Part shown: positions 25,092 to 34,615 of the stretch, one piece after another | How the letters are laid out: the number at the start of each line of letters is the position of its first letter | Position numbering within the stretch: the stretch's first letter is position 1 | Translations under genes and position numbers: made by a program | DNA from: Pyxidicoccus xibeiensis | GTDB taxonomy: Bacteria; Myxococcota; Myxococcia; Myxococcales; Myxococcaceae | Reading direction: 5' to 3' | Assembly: GCF_024198175.1 (NCBI RefSeq) | Contig: NZ_JAJVKV010000003.1 | Span: forward strand, 248,001 to 312,000 | Length of the DNA: 64,000 nt | Notes under the pieces: model-generated | Databases searched by the model: none | The model's input: the letters and a program-made list of their open reading frames with translations, nothing else | What the model was told of the DNA's origin: nothing

Positions 25092-27818
25092 TCAGTTGCC
25101 CAGTTCCTTGAGCATCATGCGGACCTCGTTGGCCGAGGACCCCGTCGGTTCGAGGAACAAGTACCTCTTGTAGGCCTCGACCGCCTGGGTATTTCGCTTG
25201 CTGAACTGGTACGCCATGCCGAGCGTCAGCCAGGCGCGGGCATTCCGCTCCTCCTCCCGGACGACGTCCTGAAGCAGCTTGGAGGCCTCGCGGCAGGCCG
25301 CCTCCGTCCCGAAGCCGTTGACCAGCGCCGTGCCCAGGCCGGCCTTCGCCTCCAGGGACGCGGGCTTGAGGGCCAGCGCCTTGCGGTAGCTGGCCACGGC
25401 CGACTTGTGGCGGTTGGAGACGATGGCCGCCCGCGCCTGCTTCACGAGGGTGGCGTACTCCACCTCCGGGTCCACCGGCGGCGCGCTCGGCTCCGGCGGC
25501 GTGGGAGGCGTCTCGCCGGTGTCCGGCGGCGGCGTCTCCGCGACGGCCGTCCCCGCATCCGGCGTGGCGGCGGGCGGCGGCGTGGGCGCGGTGGCCGTGG
25601 CCGTCCCCGCGTCCTCGACGGCGGGCGTCGGGAGGGGGTCCGTCTCCGGCGGCTTCACCGCCTGGACGGGCTTCGGCGTCTCCACCGGCGGCTTCGGAAC
25701 GGGGTCCTGCCCCTTCCCGGAGCTCCCGCCCAGCACCACCGCGGCGACGGCGCCGATGAGCGCCAGGCCGAGGCCCACGTAGAGGCCGGTGCGCTTGGGG
25801 CGCACGGCCGCGGCGAGCGCCGCATCATCCGACTCCGCCACCGGGGCGGGCTTCACCTCGGCGGGCTTCGCAGCCGCCACGGGCGCGGGCTTCACCTCGG
25901 CGGCGGGCGGGTGCGCCGGGGGCTTCGGCTCGGCGGGCTGCACCGCGGCCGGCGCGACGGAGACGGGCGGCGGCACCGAGGTCGGCGTCCGCGGCTCCTC
26001 GGAGATGTCCGGCGCCACCGGGGGCACGGCGGGCGCGGGAGCACCATGGCCCGGGTACGGCGGCAGCGCGAGCTGCTGCGGGGCGGGCGTCTCCTCGATG
26101 TCCGCGATGGGCCCGAGGTCCAGCGACACGGGCGCCACCGGCGGCGCGGAGCCCCTGCCGCTCACCAGCGTCACCTCGGACGACGGCGGCGCCGGCGCGG
26201 GAGGAGGCACGGGTGGGAAGGGATTGGGCCCCACGGCCGCGCCGCCGAAGATGGGCGCGCGCGGCGGGGACGTGGGCTCCGGGGCCGGGGCCCCCTGGGA
26301 GAACGCGGAGCCCGAGCTGCTGGAGGCCCCGAGGGACCGTGGCGCGGGAGACCAGACGGAGCCCGGGCCCCACGTGGAGGCCGAGCCGATGCCCTCCGTG
26401 TCCACGCGGCTCCAGTCCAGCAGGAGGCTGCGGTGCGCGTGCTCCACGGCGCGGTGGGCCGGCGGGGGCTCCACCAGGAAGGCCGAGCCCTCCTCCACCG
26501 GCGCCAGCGGCGGCGCCTCCACCGGCTCCTCGTCCGCGGGGCCACGCCGGGGCCTCGCGGGGAAGACGACGACATTCGCGGGCTGGGCCGCGGCGCCAGG
26601 GGACGTGGCCGCCTCGTCCTCCACGCCCGCGGGCGGCGAGAGCACGCTCGGCGGCATGGTGCGCGGGGCCGGCGTCGGCACGGGCGCCACGGCGGGCGGC
26701 GGCTCCACGGCGGCGGGCGGCTCGACCGCCACGGGGACTTCGGGAGCCAGGGGCTCCACGGGGGCCGCCGCCACGGGCGCGGGCGGCGCGGGCTCCACGG
26801 GCGCTTCAGGCGGCGGGGCCGCGTTGAGCCACTGCTCGATGCCGGGCTTGCTGCTCTGCACCGGCTCCAGCGGGGCATTGCCCAGCTCGCGGATGAGGCC
26901 CTCGAAGTACAGCTTGCTGATGATGCCCAGCGCGGCCAGGTCCTCGAAGTCCGAGTCCTCCACCACGCGGCTCAGGGTGCGCTTGCCGTCGAAGAGGCGC
27001 AGCAACCCGTTCACCTCGTCCGGAATCTCCGAGAGGCGGTCGGCGAGCTGGTGGTAGTCAATCTCGAACACCGTCTCCAGCGGCGGGAGCTGCTCGAGCA
27101 TGCGCCCCCACTCGTCCAGGCGGCGCATGCCCTCCATCAGCAGGCCCTGGGTGGAGATCTCGATGCGCTCCGGCCTGTCCAGCGCGCTGAACTGCACCTC
27201 GAACTGACCCTCGAAGGTATTCAGCATGCGGTAGAAGGCGTTCTCCCCCTTCAGCCGCCCCAGCTCCGCGTCGATGACCCGTCCGTCCTTGAAGTAGACG
27301 GTGCCGGTGCGCTCGCCCTGGATGTTGATGAGGCCCGTCTTGCGGCCAATCTCGAACGTCTGCACCAGGTCCACCACGCCCATGTCGGCGAGGCTGCCGG
27401 CGAAGCCGCCCTTCGTCGTCTCCCGCTTCTCGATCCTCTCCTTCTCCGCCTTCTGGAGGATCATCTTCACGCGGGTGACGATCTCTTTGATGTAGATCGG
27501 CTTCGTCAGGTAGTCGTCGCCACCGAGCTCCAGGCCGCGCACCTTGAACTCGACGGACTTCTGGTTCGTCAGGAAGACGTACGGGATGAACTTGAAGCGC
27601 TCGTCGGACTTGAGCGCCTTGCACAGCTCGAAGCCGTCCATCTCCGGCATCTTCGTGTCCGCCAGCACGAGGTCCGGTGGGCTGATCTGAACCTTCTCGA
27701 GCGCATCCTTGCCGTGGATGGCCGTCGTCACGGAGAAGCCAGCCTTCTTCAGGCTGACCTCCATCACGCGGAGGCTCTTTGCGTCACCATCGACCAGGAG
27801 CAGGTGCTGCTTGGCCAC
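25092..27818 (-). CDS. Response regulator with PATAN (DUF4388), TM segment and TPRs (908 aa)
   Basis: Residues 1-125 form a receiver domain: LLLVDGD, phospho-acceptor Asp in [13 protein letters not shown], Thr in VFLTNQ and Lys in [13 protein letters not shown]4388/PATAN domain follows ([42 protein letters not shown]; to about 340). Next come about 340 residues of Pro/Ala/Val linker, one membrane segment (near 680-697), a second Pro-rich stretch, and C-terminal TPRs. A receiver on one side of a membrane span with TPRs on the other is unusual. The start is GTG, with AAAGG 8 bases upstream and a good promoter at 27868-27897. It lies just downstream of the giant PATAN/J-domain gene, so the two may work together. 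Confidence 0.88.
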   Translation of the reverse strand: MAKQHLLLVDGDAKSLRVMEVSLKKAGFSVTTAIHGKDALEKVQISPPDLVLADTKMPEMDGFELCKALKSDERFKFIPYVFLTNQKSVEFKVRGLELGGDDYLTKPIYIKEIVTRVKMILQKAEKERIEKRETTKGGFAGSLADMGVVDLVQTFEIGRKTGLINIQGERTGTVYFKDGRVIDAELGRLKGENAFYRMLNTFEGQFEVQFSALDRPERIEISTQGLLMEGMRRLDEWGRMLEQLPPLETVFEIDYHQLADRLSEIPDEVNGLLRLFDGKRTLSRVVEDSDFEDLAALGIISKLYFEGLIRELGNAPLEPVQSSKPGIEQWLNAAPPPEAPVEPAPPAPVAAAPVEPLAPEVPVAVEPPAAVEPPPAVAPVPTPAPRTMPPSVLSPPAGVEDEAATSPGAAAQPANVVVFPARPRRGPADEEPVEAPPLAPVEEGSAFLVEPPPAHRAVEHAHRSLLLDWSRVDTEGIGSASTWGPGSVWSPAPRSLGASSSSGSAFSQGAPAPEPTSPPRAPIFGGAAVGPNPFPPVPPPAPAPPSSEVTLVSGRGSAPPVAPVSLDLGPIADIEETPAPQQLALPPYPGHGAPAPAVPPVAPDISEEPRTPTSVPPPVSVAPAAVQPAEPKPPAHPPAAEVKPAPVAAAKPAEVKPAPVAESDDAALAAAVRPKRTGLYVGLGLALIGAVAAVVLGGSSGKGQDPVPKPPVETPKPVQAVKPPETDPLPTPAVEDAGTATATAPTPPPAATPDAGTAVAETPPPDTGETPPTPPEPSAPPVDPEVEYATLVKQARAAIVSNRHKSAVASYRKALALKPASLEAKAGLGTALVNGFGTEAACREASKLLQDVVREEERNARAWLTLGMAYQFSKRNTQAVEAYKRYLFLEPTGSSANEVRMMLKELGN

Positions 27819-27867
27819 GTTACATGCCTTTCGTCACTGCGGACTTCTACAGAGAGCCTGACGCGGG

Positions 27868-27897
27868 AGCATCCTGCCCGCTTTCCAGGCATGTCAA
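27868..27897 (-). promoter_or_regulatory. Promoter of the PATAN response-regulator gene
   Basis: On the minus strand TTGACA (27897-27892, a perfect -35) and GATGCT (27873-27868) are 18 bases apart, giving a start near 27861 and a leader of about 43 bases. It separates this gene from the giant gene upstream. Confidence 0.6.
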
Positions 27898-27997
27898 TGG
27901 CTTGCGGCGAGGGGGAATCTGGCTGTCCCCCAGGCGGACAGGCGTCGCCGCGCCGGGTTTCATCGAAGAGCCTGGAGTGCCTGTTGCGAGACACCCA

Positions 27998-28021
27998 CAC
28001 CCCGCGTGAGGACGCGGGGTG
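27998..28021 (-). terminator. Hairpin terminator of the giant repeat gene
   Basis: CACCCCGCGT (27998-28007) and ACGCGGGGTG (28012-28021) pair perfectly around a 4-base loop, 12 bases after the giant gene's stop. The minus-strand tail is TGGGTGTCTC, only moderately T-rich. Confidence 0.6.
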
Positions 28022-28033
28022 CCGGGGCGGTCA

Positions 28034-31000
28034 TCAGCGGAAGAAGCCGCCTTTCTTGGGCGGGTTCTTCTTGCGCATTTCGATGAGGCGCAGCTCCTGA
28101 TTGGCCTCCAGGTGCTTGGAGTTGGCGCGCACTGCTTCACGGAAGTGGCGCTCGGCGCGGTCCATGTCGCCCTCGACACGGGCGATGACGCCGAGCTGGT
28201 AGTGGGCGCGGTCGCAGTTGGGGTCGGTGCGCACGGCCTCCGCCATCATCTGCTTGGCCTTGGCCATGTCCGCCTTGCGGGCCGGGTCCATGTAGATGGC
28301 CCAGGCGCGAGCGGCCAGGTACAGGGGCTTGGCGTCCAGGGACCAGGCGCGGTCGTAGTGGTCCGACGCGGTGGTGAAGTCGCGCTTGCGGAAGAAGACC
28401 TCGCCCATCTTGTAGAGGTCGTCCGGGCTGCTGTCGGGCCGGCCCGCGGGGCGGGACGACGGGGACGCGGAGGAGGAGGTCGGCGCGGGCGTCTTCGGCA
28501 GGGACTGCTGGGCCTGGAGGTTCTGGAGATAGGCCTTGCGCCGGGCGTCGTCGTAGAGGACCTCGTAGGCCTCGCGGATGGCCTCGAAGACGGAGGTCAT
28601 CTTCGGCGCCAGGTGCGGCATGGTCGGCGGCAGGCGGTCCGGGTGGAAGAGCTTGGCGAGGCTGAGGAAGGCGGACTTCACCTGGTCGCGCGGGGCGTCC
28701 TGAGGGACCCCAAGCACGAAGAAGTGGTCCCGCTTGGCCTGGATGTCGGCGTAGCGCTGCTCGATCTGCTGGGCGAGCCGCGCCTCGTCCGGCTTGGGCG
28801 GCTCGGAGACCGGGGCCGGTGTAGGCGCGGGCGCGGCGGGCTCGGTCGTGGGTGTGGCACCCACCACGGCGGGAGCACGTGCGCCGAGGACGCCCATGTT
28901 CTCCATCGCGCGGCGCAGCAGGCGCTGGCGCCGGAGCTTGGCTGCCTCGTCGGGGTTTGAGGGATCTGCCGCCACGTCGTCCTCGTCGAAGTCCCAGTCG
29001 TCCAGGTCACCGGACGGCTCGGCCCATGCAGTCTGTCCAGTTGCACCGGTGTTGTCACCGGGGAAGGCCCCCGGACCCATGAGGGCATCCGGTTCGATCG
29101 TCGCTTCAACAATGGCCTCGACCGGGACCTCGTCGAAATCGACGTTTGGCTGATTGACATTCGAGCGGACGAGCGTCTCCAGATGGGAGTCCACCTGGAG
29201 GAGCGCCGCCTCGAAGGAAGCCGTGAGGTTGGCGGCGCCCTCGTCCTTGTCGAAGGCGACGATGCGCCACAGGTCTTCCTCGCCCGCCTTGGGAGCAGCG
29301 GGGCCCAGGCGCAGGGGCGGCGGGGCCGCGAGCGGGGCCGGGCGGGTGGCCCACAGGCTGGCGTCCTCGGACTCCTCCGAGCCCTGGGAGGCGGCGATGG
29401 GGGAGAGGACGGGAGGACCGGAGCGAGGAGGAACCGCGGACGGGGCCAGCACCGGAGGTCCCGAGGAGGCGGGCTCCTGGGGCATGGGGAGCCGGTCGGA
29501 GGCGGCGATGGCGTCGTCCATCGCCTCGGGCTCGGCCTCGAGCAGGGGCAGTTCCTCGGGCTCGAGCTCGAACTCGGGCTCGGTCGAGGTGGAGAGCGCG
29601 CGCTCCTGGGCCTGCCACGGCTCGTCCTGGACGGGGACGAGGTCCTTGGTGCGGGTGGGCGGAGTGGTGCGGGGAGGCTCCTCGGCGAGCCAGGGCTCCA
29701 GCGGCTGCGTCCGCGAGCGACGGAGGGCCTCCTCCATGTCGTGGAGGAGCGCGGCCTGGGCCTGCTGACGCGCGGCGCGCAGGGCGTCGGGACTCTCGGG
29801 CTGGGGCGGGAGCTCCAGCGAGGGGGAGACCGAGGGAGGGATGGCATCCGCCCATGATTCAGGGACCGGAGCCTGCGGCGGCTCGGCATCGGTGGAGATG
29901 ATGTCACCGACATCGAGGGTGAGCGCCTCGGCGTCCTCCACCGTGGGCGATGGGGCCGCGCTGGCCAGCGCGGCGGCCTCGGCCTGACGGGCTTCTTCGG
30001 CCTGACGGGCTTCTTCGGCCTGACGCGCCTCTTCGGCGAGGCGAGCCTCATTGGCCTGGCGCGCCTCTTCGGCGAGCCGGGCCTCTTCCGCGAGTCGCGC
30101 CTCTTCAGCGAGGCGAGCCTCTTCGGCCAACCGGGCCTGCTCGGCGAGGCGTGCTTCCTTGGCACGGCGTACCGCTTCGGCGCGGCGACGCTCCACCTCG
30201 AGACGCACCTCCTCCGCGAGGCGGGCCTCTTCTGCGAGGCGGGCCTCTTCGGCCAGCCGAGCCTCTTCGGCGAGACGAGCCTCCTCCGCGAGACGGGCCT
30301 CTTCGGCGAGACGAGCCTCCTCCGCGAGACGGGCCTCTTCGGCGAGGCGTGCCTCTTCTGCGAAGCGTGCCTCTTCTGCGAGGCGTGCCTCTTCAGCCTG
30401 ACGCGCCTCTTCAGCGAGCCGCGCATCTTCGGCCAGCCGGGCCTCTTCAGCGAGCCGAGCCTCTTCAACGAGACGGGCCTCTTCAGCCCGTTGCGCCTCC
30501 TCTGCGAGGCGGCGCTCTTCCTCTACGAGTCGAGCCTCTTCGGCGAGGCGGGCCTCCTCGGCGAGACGAGCTTCTTCCGCGAGACGAGCTTCTTCGGCCA
30601 GCCGAGCTTCTTCCGCGAGGCGGCGCTCTTCTTCGAGGCGAGCCTCTTCGGCCAGTCGAGCCTCTTCGGCCAGTCGAGCCTCTTCGGCCAGTCGAGCCTC
30701 TTCGGCGAGGCGACGCTCTTCCGCGAGCCGAGCCTCTTCCGCGAGCCGAGCCTCTTCTGCGAGCCGAGCCTCTTCTGCCCGTCGAGCCTCCTCAGCCAGC
30801 CGAGCCTCTTCCGCCTGACGCACCTCCTCCGCGAGACGAGCTTCCTCAGCCAGCCGAGCCTCTTCCGCGAGCCGAGCCTCCTCAGCCAGCCGAGCCTCTT
30901 CCGCGAGGCGGGCCTCTTCCGCGAGACGCGCTTCCTCAGCGAGGCGGGCCTCTTCCGCGAGGCGGGCCTCTTCCGCGAGACGCGCTTCCTCAGCGAGGCG

Positions 31001-33589
31001 GGCCTCTTCCGCGAGGCGGGCCTCCTCGGCGAGGCGCGCCTCTTCAGCAAGGCGACGCTCTTCTTCGAGGCGAGCTTCCTCGGCGAGACGCGCCTCCTCG
31101 GCGAGGCGTGCCTCTTCAGCCAACCGAGCCTCTTCGGCACGACGGCGCTCTTCTTCGGCTCTGAGGCGAGCTTCCTCCGCCAGCCGAGTCTCTTCAGCGA
31201 GCCGAGCCTCTTCGGCCAGGCGCGCCTCTTCCGCGAGGCGCTGCTCCTCTGCGCGACGGGCTTCCTCTTCGATGCGGCGCTGCTCAGCAACGCGCGCTTC
31301 TTCAGCCAGTCGAGCCTCCTCGGCGAGGCGGGCCTCTTCCGCCAGCCGAGCTTCCTCAGCGAGACGTGCTTCCTCGGCCAGTCGAGCCTCTTCGGCGAGC
31401 CGGCGCTCTTCTTCAGCGAGTCGGGCCTCTTCCGCCAGCCGAGCCTCTTCAGCGAGGCGAGCCCCTTCCTCCCGTCGTGCCACCTCTGCGAGACGCGCCT
31501 CTTCTGCCAGGCGAGCCTCCTCAGCGAGACGAGCTTCCTCCTCGGCCTTGCGACGTTCCTCTTCTACTCGTCGTTCTTCCTCGGCGCGGAGGCGAGCCTC
31601 CTCAGCGAGACGACGCTCTTCTTCCAGTCGCGCCTCTTCAGCAAGCCGAGCTTCCTCTGCCAAGCGCGCTGCTTCCGCGAGTCGTGCTTCCTCTTCCGCG
31701 CGAAGTCGCTCTTCAGCGATACGAACTTCCTCAGCGAGTCGTGCCTCCTCTTCCGCACGAAGTCGCTCTGCCTCAAGCCGAGCCTCTTCAGCGAGTCGCG
31801 CCTCTTCGGCGAGTCGCGCCTCTTCGGCGAGCCGAGCCCCTTCAGCCCGTCGTACTTCTTCGGCCAGCCGGGCCTCTTCAGCGAGACGAGCCTCTTCGGC
31901 GAGTCGCTCTTCCTCAGCCCGTCGCGCTTCCTCCGCGAGGCGAGCCTCCTCCGCGAGACGAGCCTCCTCCGCGAGACGAGCCTCTTCGACCAGGCGCGCC
32001 TCTTCGGCGAGGAGGCGCTCTTCCTCAGCGAGGCGTGCCTCCTCGGCGATACGAGCTTCTTCCGCGAAGCGAGCCTCTTCGGCCAGCCGAGCTTCTTCCG
32101 CGAGGCGGCGCTCTTCTTCGAGGCGAGCCTCTTCAGCGAGGCGAGCTTCTTCTGCCCGACGGGCCTCTTCGGCCGCGAGGCGAGCCTCCTCGGCAAGGCG
32201 AGCTTGTTCGGCGAGGCGACGCTCTTCCGCGAGTCGAGCCTCTTCGGCTAGCCGGACTTCTTCCGCGAGGCGGGCCTCTTCGGCCAGTCGAGCCTCTTCG
32301 GCCAAGCGGGCCTCTTCCGCGAGTCGCGCCTCCTCCTCGGCGACCCGGGCCTCCTCAGCGAGGCGAGCCTCTTCCGCGAGTCGAGCCTCTTCAGCCCGTC
32401 GCGCCTCTTCGGCGAGCCGAGCCTCTTCAGCCCGTCGTACTTCCTCAGCGAGACGAGCCTCCTCAGCGAGCCGAGCCTCTTCAGCCCGTCGCACTTCCTC
32501 AGCGAGCCGAGCCTCTTCCGCGAGCCGAGCCTCTTCCGCGAGCCGAGCCTCTTCCGCGAGCCGAGCCTCTTCCGCGAGCCGAGCCTCTTCCGCGAGCCGA
32601 GCCTCTTCCGCGAGCCGAGCCTCCTCAGCAAGCCGAGCCTCCTCAGCCAGCCGAGCCTCCTCAGCCAGCCGAGCCTCTTCAGCGAGCCGAGCCTCTTCAG
32701 CGAGTCGAGCCTCTTCAGCCCGTCGAGCCTCCTCCGCCAGCCGAGCCTCTTCAGCCCGTCGGGCCTCCTCCGCCAGCCGAGCCTCTTCAGCCCGTCGGGC
32801 CTCCTCCGCCAGCCGAGCCTCTTCCGCGAGTCGACGCTCTTCCGCGAGTCGAGCCTCCTCCGCCAGCCGAGCCTCTTCCACCGCCCGAAGCCGAGCCTCC
32901 TCAGCGAGCCGAGCCTCCTCAGCGAGCCGGGCCTCCTCCTCACGCCGGGCCTGCTCGAGGGCCTCCCACTCCTCCACCGACAGCGCCTGGACGCACCCCT
33001 CGCGCTCCAGCACGAGCAGCAGTGCCTCCTGCGCGGCCGTGAGTCCCTCCGGCCGCCGGAACTCCGCGAGCGTCTCCAGGAACTCCCGCTCCGCCGCATC
33101 CGTGAGCCACGGTGCACACGCCGCCACCTGCTCGCAGCGGAACACCCGCTCCACCGTCGCCCCGCCCCGCGGCCCCTCCAGCGCCGCGCGCACCACGCGC
33201 GCACCGGAAATCGGCCGGAACTCCTCCTCCACCACCCCCGGCTCGAACGCGGCCAGCTCCGCCAGCGCGCTCAGCCTCCGCACGTGGGCGAGCACCTGCT
33301 GCTCCACCACCGCGTCCGGCTCCAGCCCGTACTCCTCCAGCAGCTCCTCGTCCGGAGCCCCCGCCCCACCCCGCGCCCACAGCGCGTCCAGCGCCTCCGC
33401 GCCCAGCATCCCGCTCTGCAGCAGCGCCTGCGCGGGACTCTGGTAGCCAAACCCCAGCCGCGTTCCCACGAGGTTCCCCTCGCGCAGCAGGAGTCGGGAC
33501 TCACGCCCTCCCGCGGAAAGCGTCAGCCACCCGGTGGCTCGGGACTTGTGGGCGGAGTACAGCGCTTCGGCGGCCTGCGACGGGGTCAT
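28034..33589 (-). CDS. Giant PATAN-like / EEARLA-repeat helix / J-domain / TPR protein (1851 aa)
   Basis: Residues 1-110 resemble a PATAN/DUF4388 domain (ATGWLTLSAGGRESRLLLREG). About residues 217-1204 are an almost uninterrupted six-residue repeat, EEARLA, with variants such as EERRLA and EEVRRA. Residues 1205-1615 are an acidic, Pro-rich linker. A J domain near 1620-1690 keeps its HPD motif (LAKLFHPDRLPP), so it could stimulate a DnaK partner. TPR-like repeats occupy 1713-1843. Six-residue periodicity gives no heptad seam, so the tract is better read as a single charged alpha helix, Arg pairing with Glu at i+3/i+4, than as a coiled coil. It follows trmL by 33 bases. The Shine-Dalgarno is weak. 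Domains are seen in sequence; the spacer role is inferred. Confidence 0.88.
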   Translation of the reverse strand: MTPSQAAEALYSAHKSRATGWLTLSAGGRESRLLLREGNLVGTRLGFGYQSPAQALLQSGMLGAEALDALWARGGAGAPDEELLEEYGLEPDAVVEQQVLAHVRRLSALAELAAFEPGVVEEEFRPISGARVVRAALEGPRGGATVERVFRCEQVAACAPWLTDAAEREFLETLAEFRRPEGLTAAQEALLLVLEREGCVQALSVEEWEALEQARREEEARLAEEARLAEEARLRAVEEARLAEEARLAEERRLAEEARLAEEARRAEEARLAEEARRAEEARLAEEARRAEEARLAEEARLAEEARLAEEARLAEEARLAEEARLAEEARLAEEARLAEEARLAEEARLAEEARLAEEARLAEEVRRAEEARLAEEARLAEEVRRAEEARLAEEARRAEEARLAEEARLAEEARVAEEEARLAEEARLAEEARLAEEARLAEEVRLAEEARLAEERRLAEQARLAEEARLAAEEARRAEEARLAEEARLEEERRLAEEARLAEEARFAEEARIAEEARLAEEERLLAEEARLVEEARLAEEARLAEEARLAEEARRAEEERLAEEARLAEEARLAEEVRRAEGARLAEEARLAEEARLAEEARLEAERLRAEEEARLAEEVRIAEERLRAEEEARLAEAARLAEEARLAEEARLEEERRLAEEARLRAEEERRVEEERRKAEEEARLAEEARLAEEARLAEVARREEGARLAEEARLAEEARLAEEERRLAEEARLAEEARLAEEARLAEEARLAEEARLAEEARVAEQRRIEEEARRAEEQRLAEEARLAEEARLAEETRLAEEARLRAEEERRRAEEARLAEEARLAEEARLAEEARLEEERRLAEEARLAEEARLAEEARLAEEARLAEEARLAEEARLAEEARLAEEARLAEEARLAEEARLAEEARLAEEARLAEEVRQAEEARLAEEARRAEEARLAEEARLAEEARLAEERRLAEEARLAEEARLAEEARLAEEARLEEERRLAEEARLAEEARLAEEARLAEEARLAEEARLVEEERRLAEEAQRAEEARLVEEARLAEEARLAEDARLAEEARQAEEARLAEEARFAEEARLAEEARLAEEARLAEEARLAEEARLAEEARLAEEARLAEEARLAEEVRLEVERRRAEAVRRAKEARLAEQARLAEEARLAEEARLAEEARLAEEARQANEARLAEEARQAEEARQAEEARQAEAAALASAAPSPTVEDAEALTLDVGDIISTDAEPPQAPVPESWADAIPPSVSPSLELPPQPESPDALRAARQQAQAALLHDMEEALRRSRTQPLEPWLAEEPPRTTPPTRTKDLVPVQDEPWQAQERALSTSTEPEFELEPEELPLLEAEPEAMDDAIAASDRLPMPQEPASSGPPVLAPSAVPPRSGPPVLSPIAASQGSEESEDASLWATRPAPLAAPPPLRLGPAAPKAGEEDLWRIVAFDKDEGAANLTASFEAALLQVDSHLETLVRSNVNQPNVDFDEVPVEAIVEATIEPDALMGPGAFPGDNTGATGQTAWAEPSGDLDDWDFDEDDVAADPSNPDEAAKLRRQRLLRRAMENMGVLGARAPAVVGATPTTEPAAPAPTPAPVSEPPKPDEARLAQQIEQRYADIQAKRDHFFVLGVPQDAPRDQVKSAFLSLAKLFHPDRLPPTMPHLAPKMTSVFEAIREAYEVLYDDARRKAYLQNLQAQQSLPKTPAPTSSSASPSSRPAGRPDSSPDDLYKMGEVFFRKRDFTTASDHYDRAWSLDAKPLYLAARAWAIYMDPARKADMAKAKQMMAEAVRTDPNCDRAHYQLGVIARVEGDMDRAERHFREAVRANSKHLEANQELRLIEMRKKNPPKKGGFFR
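29970..32945 (-). repeat. About 3 kb of 18-bp tandem repeats coding EEARLA hexapeptides
   Basis: The coding tract consists of roughly 165 units of an 18-bp repeat. Most units differ at synonymous sites (all common Arg codons, GAA/GAG, CTC/CTT) while the peptide stays constant. One block, 32502-32609, has six identical units in a row, which points to recent local duplication. Occasional one- to three-residue insertions shift the register. The tract keeps other frames free of stops over more than 1.5 kb, which creates long false reading frames on both strands. Confidence 0.95.
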
Positions 33590-33622
33590 CCTCGCCGCAG
33601 TCTAGTCCCTCTGCACCGCCCC

Positions 33623-34126
33623 TCAACTTGCCGGGGGCGCCTGCCTGCCCGCTCCGGCGAAACGGACCTGCCGCAGCGCCTCGTAGGCCCCAATCCCCAC
33701 CGCCGTGGACAGATTCAGGCTGCGACGCTCCTGTAGCATCGGAATCGTCACCGCCGTCCCCGAGCCCCCCTCCATCACCTCTGGCAGAAGCCCCGTCACC
33801 TCCGAGCCGAACACCAGGTGGTCCCCCTCCTGGAAGCGGGCCTCGTACAGCGACGTCTCCGCCCGGGCGGAGAACAGCCACCGACGGGAGTCGGGGTAGT
33901 CCGTCACATAGGCGTCATAGGTGGGATACAGCCGGAGGAACACCTTGTCCCAGTAGTCCAGGCCCGCCCGCTTCAGGTGCCTGTCGTCGATGGAGAACCC
34001 CAGCGGCTCCACCAGGATGAGCCGGCAGCCCGTCACCGCGCACAGCCGGGCCACGTTGCCTGTGTTGGGGGGAATCTGGGGGGAGACCAGGACCAGATGC
34101 AGAGGACGCGCCAGGGGTTCGAGCAT
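33623..34126 (-). CDS. trmL: tRNA (cytidine/uridine-34 2'-O)-methyltransferase TrmL
   Basis: A SPOUT-fold methyltransferase that methylates the wobble ribose of tRNA-Leu isoacceptors in E. coli. The 167-residue protein has the family start LHLVLVSPQIPPNTGNVARL, VEPLGFSIDD, the SAM-knot motif FGSEVTGL and IPMLQERRSLNLSTAVGI. I start it at ATG 34126; the longer frame adds 12 residues that overlap the divergent DUF192 gene. It leads the giant gene by 33 bases. Confidence 0.93.
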   Translation of the reverse strand: MLEPLARPLHLVLVSPQIPPNTGNVARLCAVTGCRLILVEPLGFSIDDRHLKRAGLDYWDKVFLRLYPTYDAYVTDYPDSRRWLFSARAETSLYEARFQEGDHLVFGSEVTGLLPEVMEGGSGTAVTIPMLQERRSLNLSTAVGIGAYEALRQVRFAGAGRQAPPAS

Positions 34127-34142
34127 GGGGTAGAACGCGCTA

Positions 34143-34526
34143 ATGCGCTGGAGGGTGAACAACGAGACGCGTCAGCGACTGCTGGCGGACCGGGCCGAGC
34201 GGGCCACCGGGTTCATGGAGCGGTTCAAGGGGCTCATGGGGCGCCGCTCGCTCGCCGTGGGCGAGGGGCTTCATATCCTCCCCTGCAACTCCATCCATAC
34301 CTTCTTCATGCGCATCGCCATCGACGTCGTGTTCCTGGACGCCCAGGGCCGCATCGTCAAATTGATGCCCGCCCTGCCCCCCTGGCGGGCCACCTCCGTC
34401 TACTTTCAATCACGCTCCGTGCTGGAGCTGCCCGCCGGCGTCCTCGCGGCCAGTGGCACCCAGGAGGGTGACCAACTGGCCTTCGAGCCGGTCTCTCAGG
34501 CCCCGGCCTTGAATCCCCCTGCCTGA
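34143..34526 (+). CDS. DUF192 family protein
   Basis: The 127-residue product has the DUF192 signature: ERFKGLMGRRSLAVGEGL, a Cys-containing NSIHTFFMRIAIDVVFLD and a closing VLELPAGVLAASGTQEGD. Many family members are exported, but no signal peptide is visible here, so this one looks cytoplasmic. Its biochemical role is unknown. It is divergent from trmL with only 16 bases between the start codons. Confidence 0.9.
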   Translation: MRWRVNNETRQRLLADRAERATGFMERFKGLMGRRSLAVGEGLHILPCNSIHTFFMRIAIDVVFLDAQGRIVKLMPALPPWRATSVYFQSRSVLELPAGVLAASGTQEGDQLAFEPVSQAPALNPPA

Positions 34527-34546
34527 TTGCTCGGGGAGCACGTCTT

Positions 34547-34576
34547 TTGACCGTTTTCCGAGCGCTTTGTTAACCT
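34547..34576 (+). promoter_or_regulatory. Promoter of the PP2C phosphatase gene
   Basis: TTGACC (34547-34552) and TAACCT (34571-34576) are 18 bases apart, with a predicted start near 34583, about 33 bases before the ATG. The stretch is AT-richer than its surroundings. Confidence 0.65.
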
Positions 34577-34615
34577 CGGGCGCGTCTTCACCGCCCTCCG
34601 GAAGAGTCCCCACGC

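Noticed and set aside
23580..28100. 1506-codon plus-strand frame
   Set aside because: Antisense to rsmA, tsaD and the response regulator; composition is of shadow type.
29970..32945. CRISPR-like array from the many 18-bp repeats
   Set aside because: Units are contiguous without spacers, lie inside a coding frame and change mostly at synonymous positions. No cas genes are present.
29950..33446. Long open frames on the plus strand, and a second minus-strand frame at 28678-30468, across the repeat tract (up to 724 codons)
   Set aside because: An 18-bp repeat without stops in any frame makes all frames open. Only the frame read as EEARLA has flanking folded domains (PATAN-like, J, TPR).
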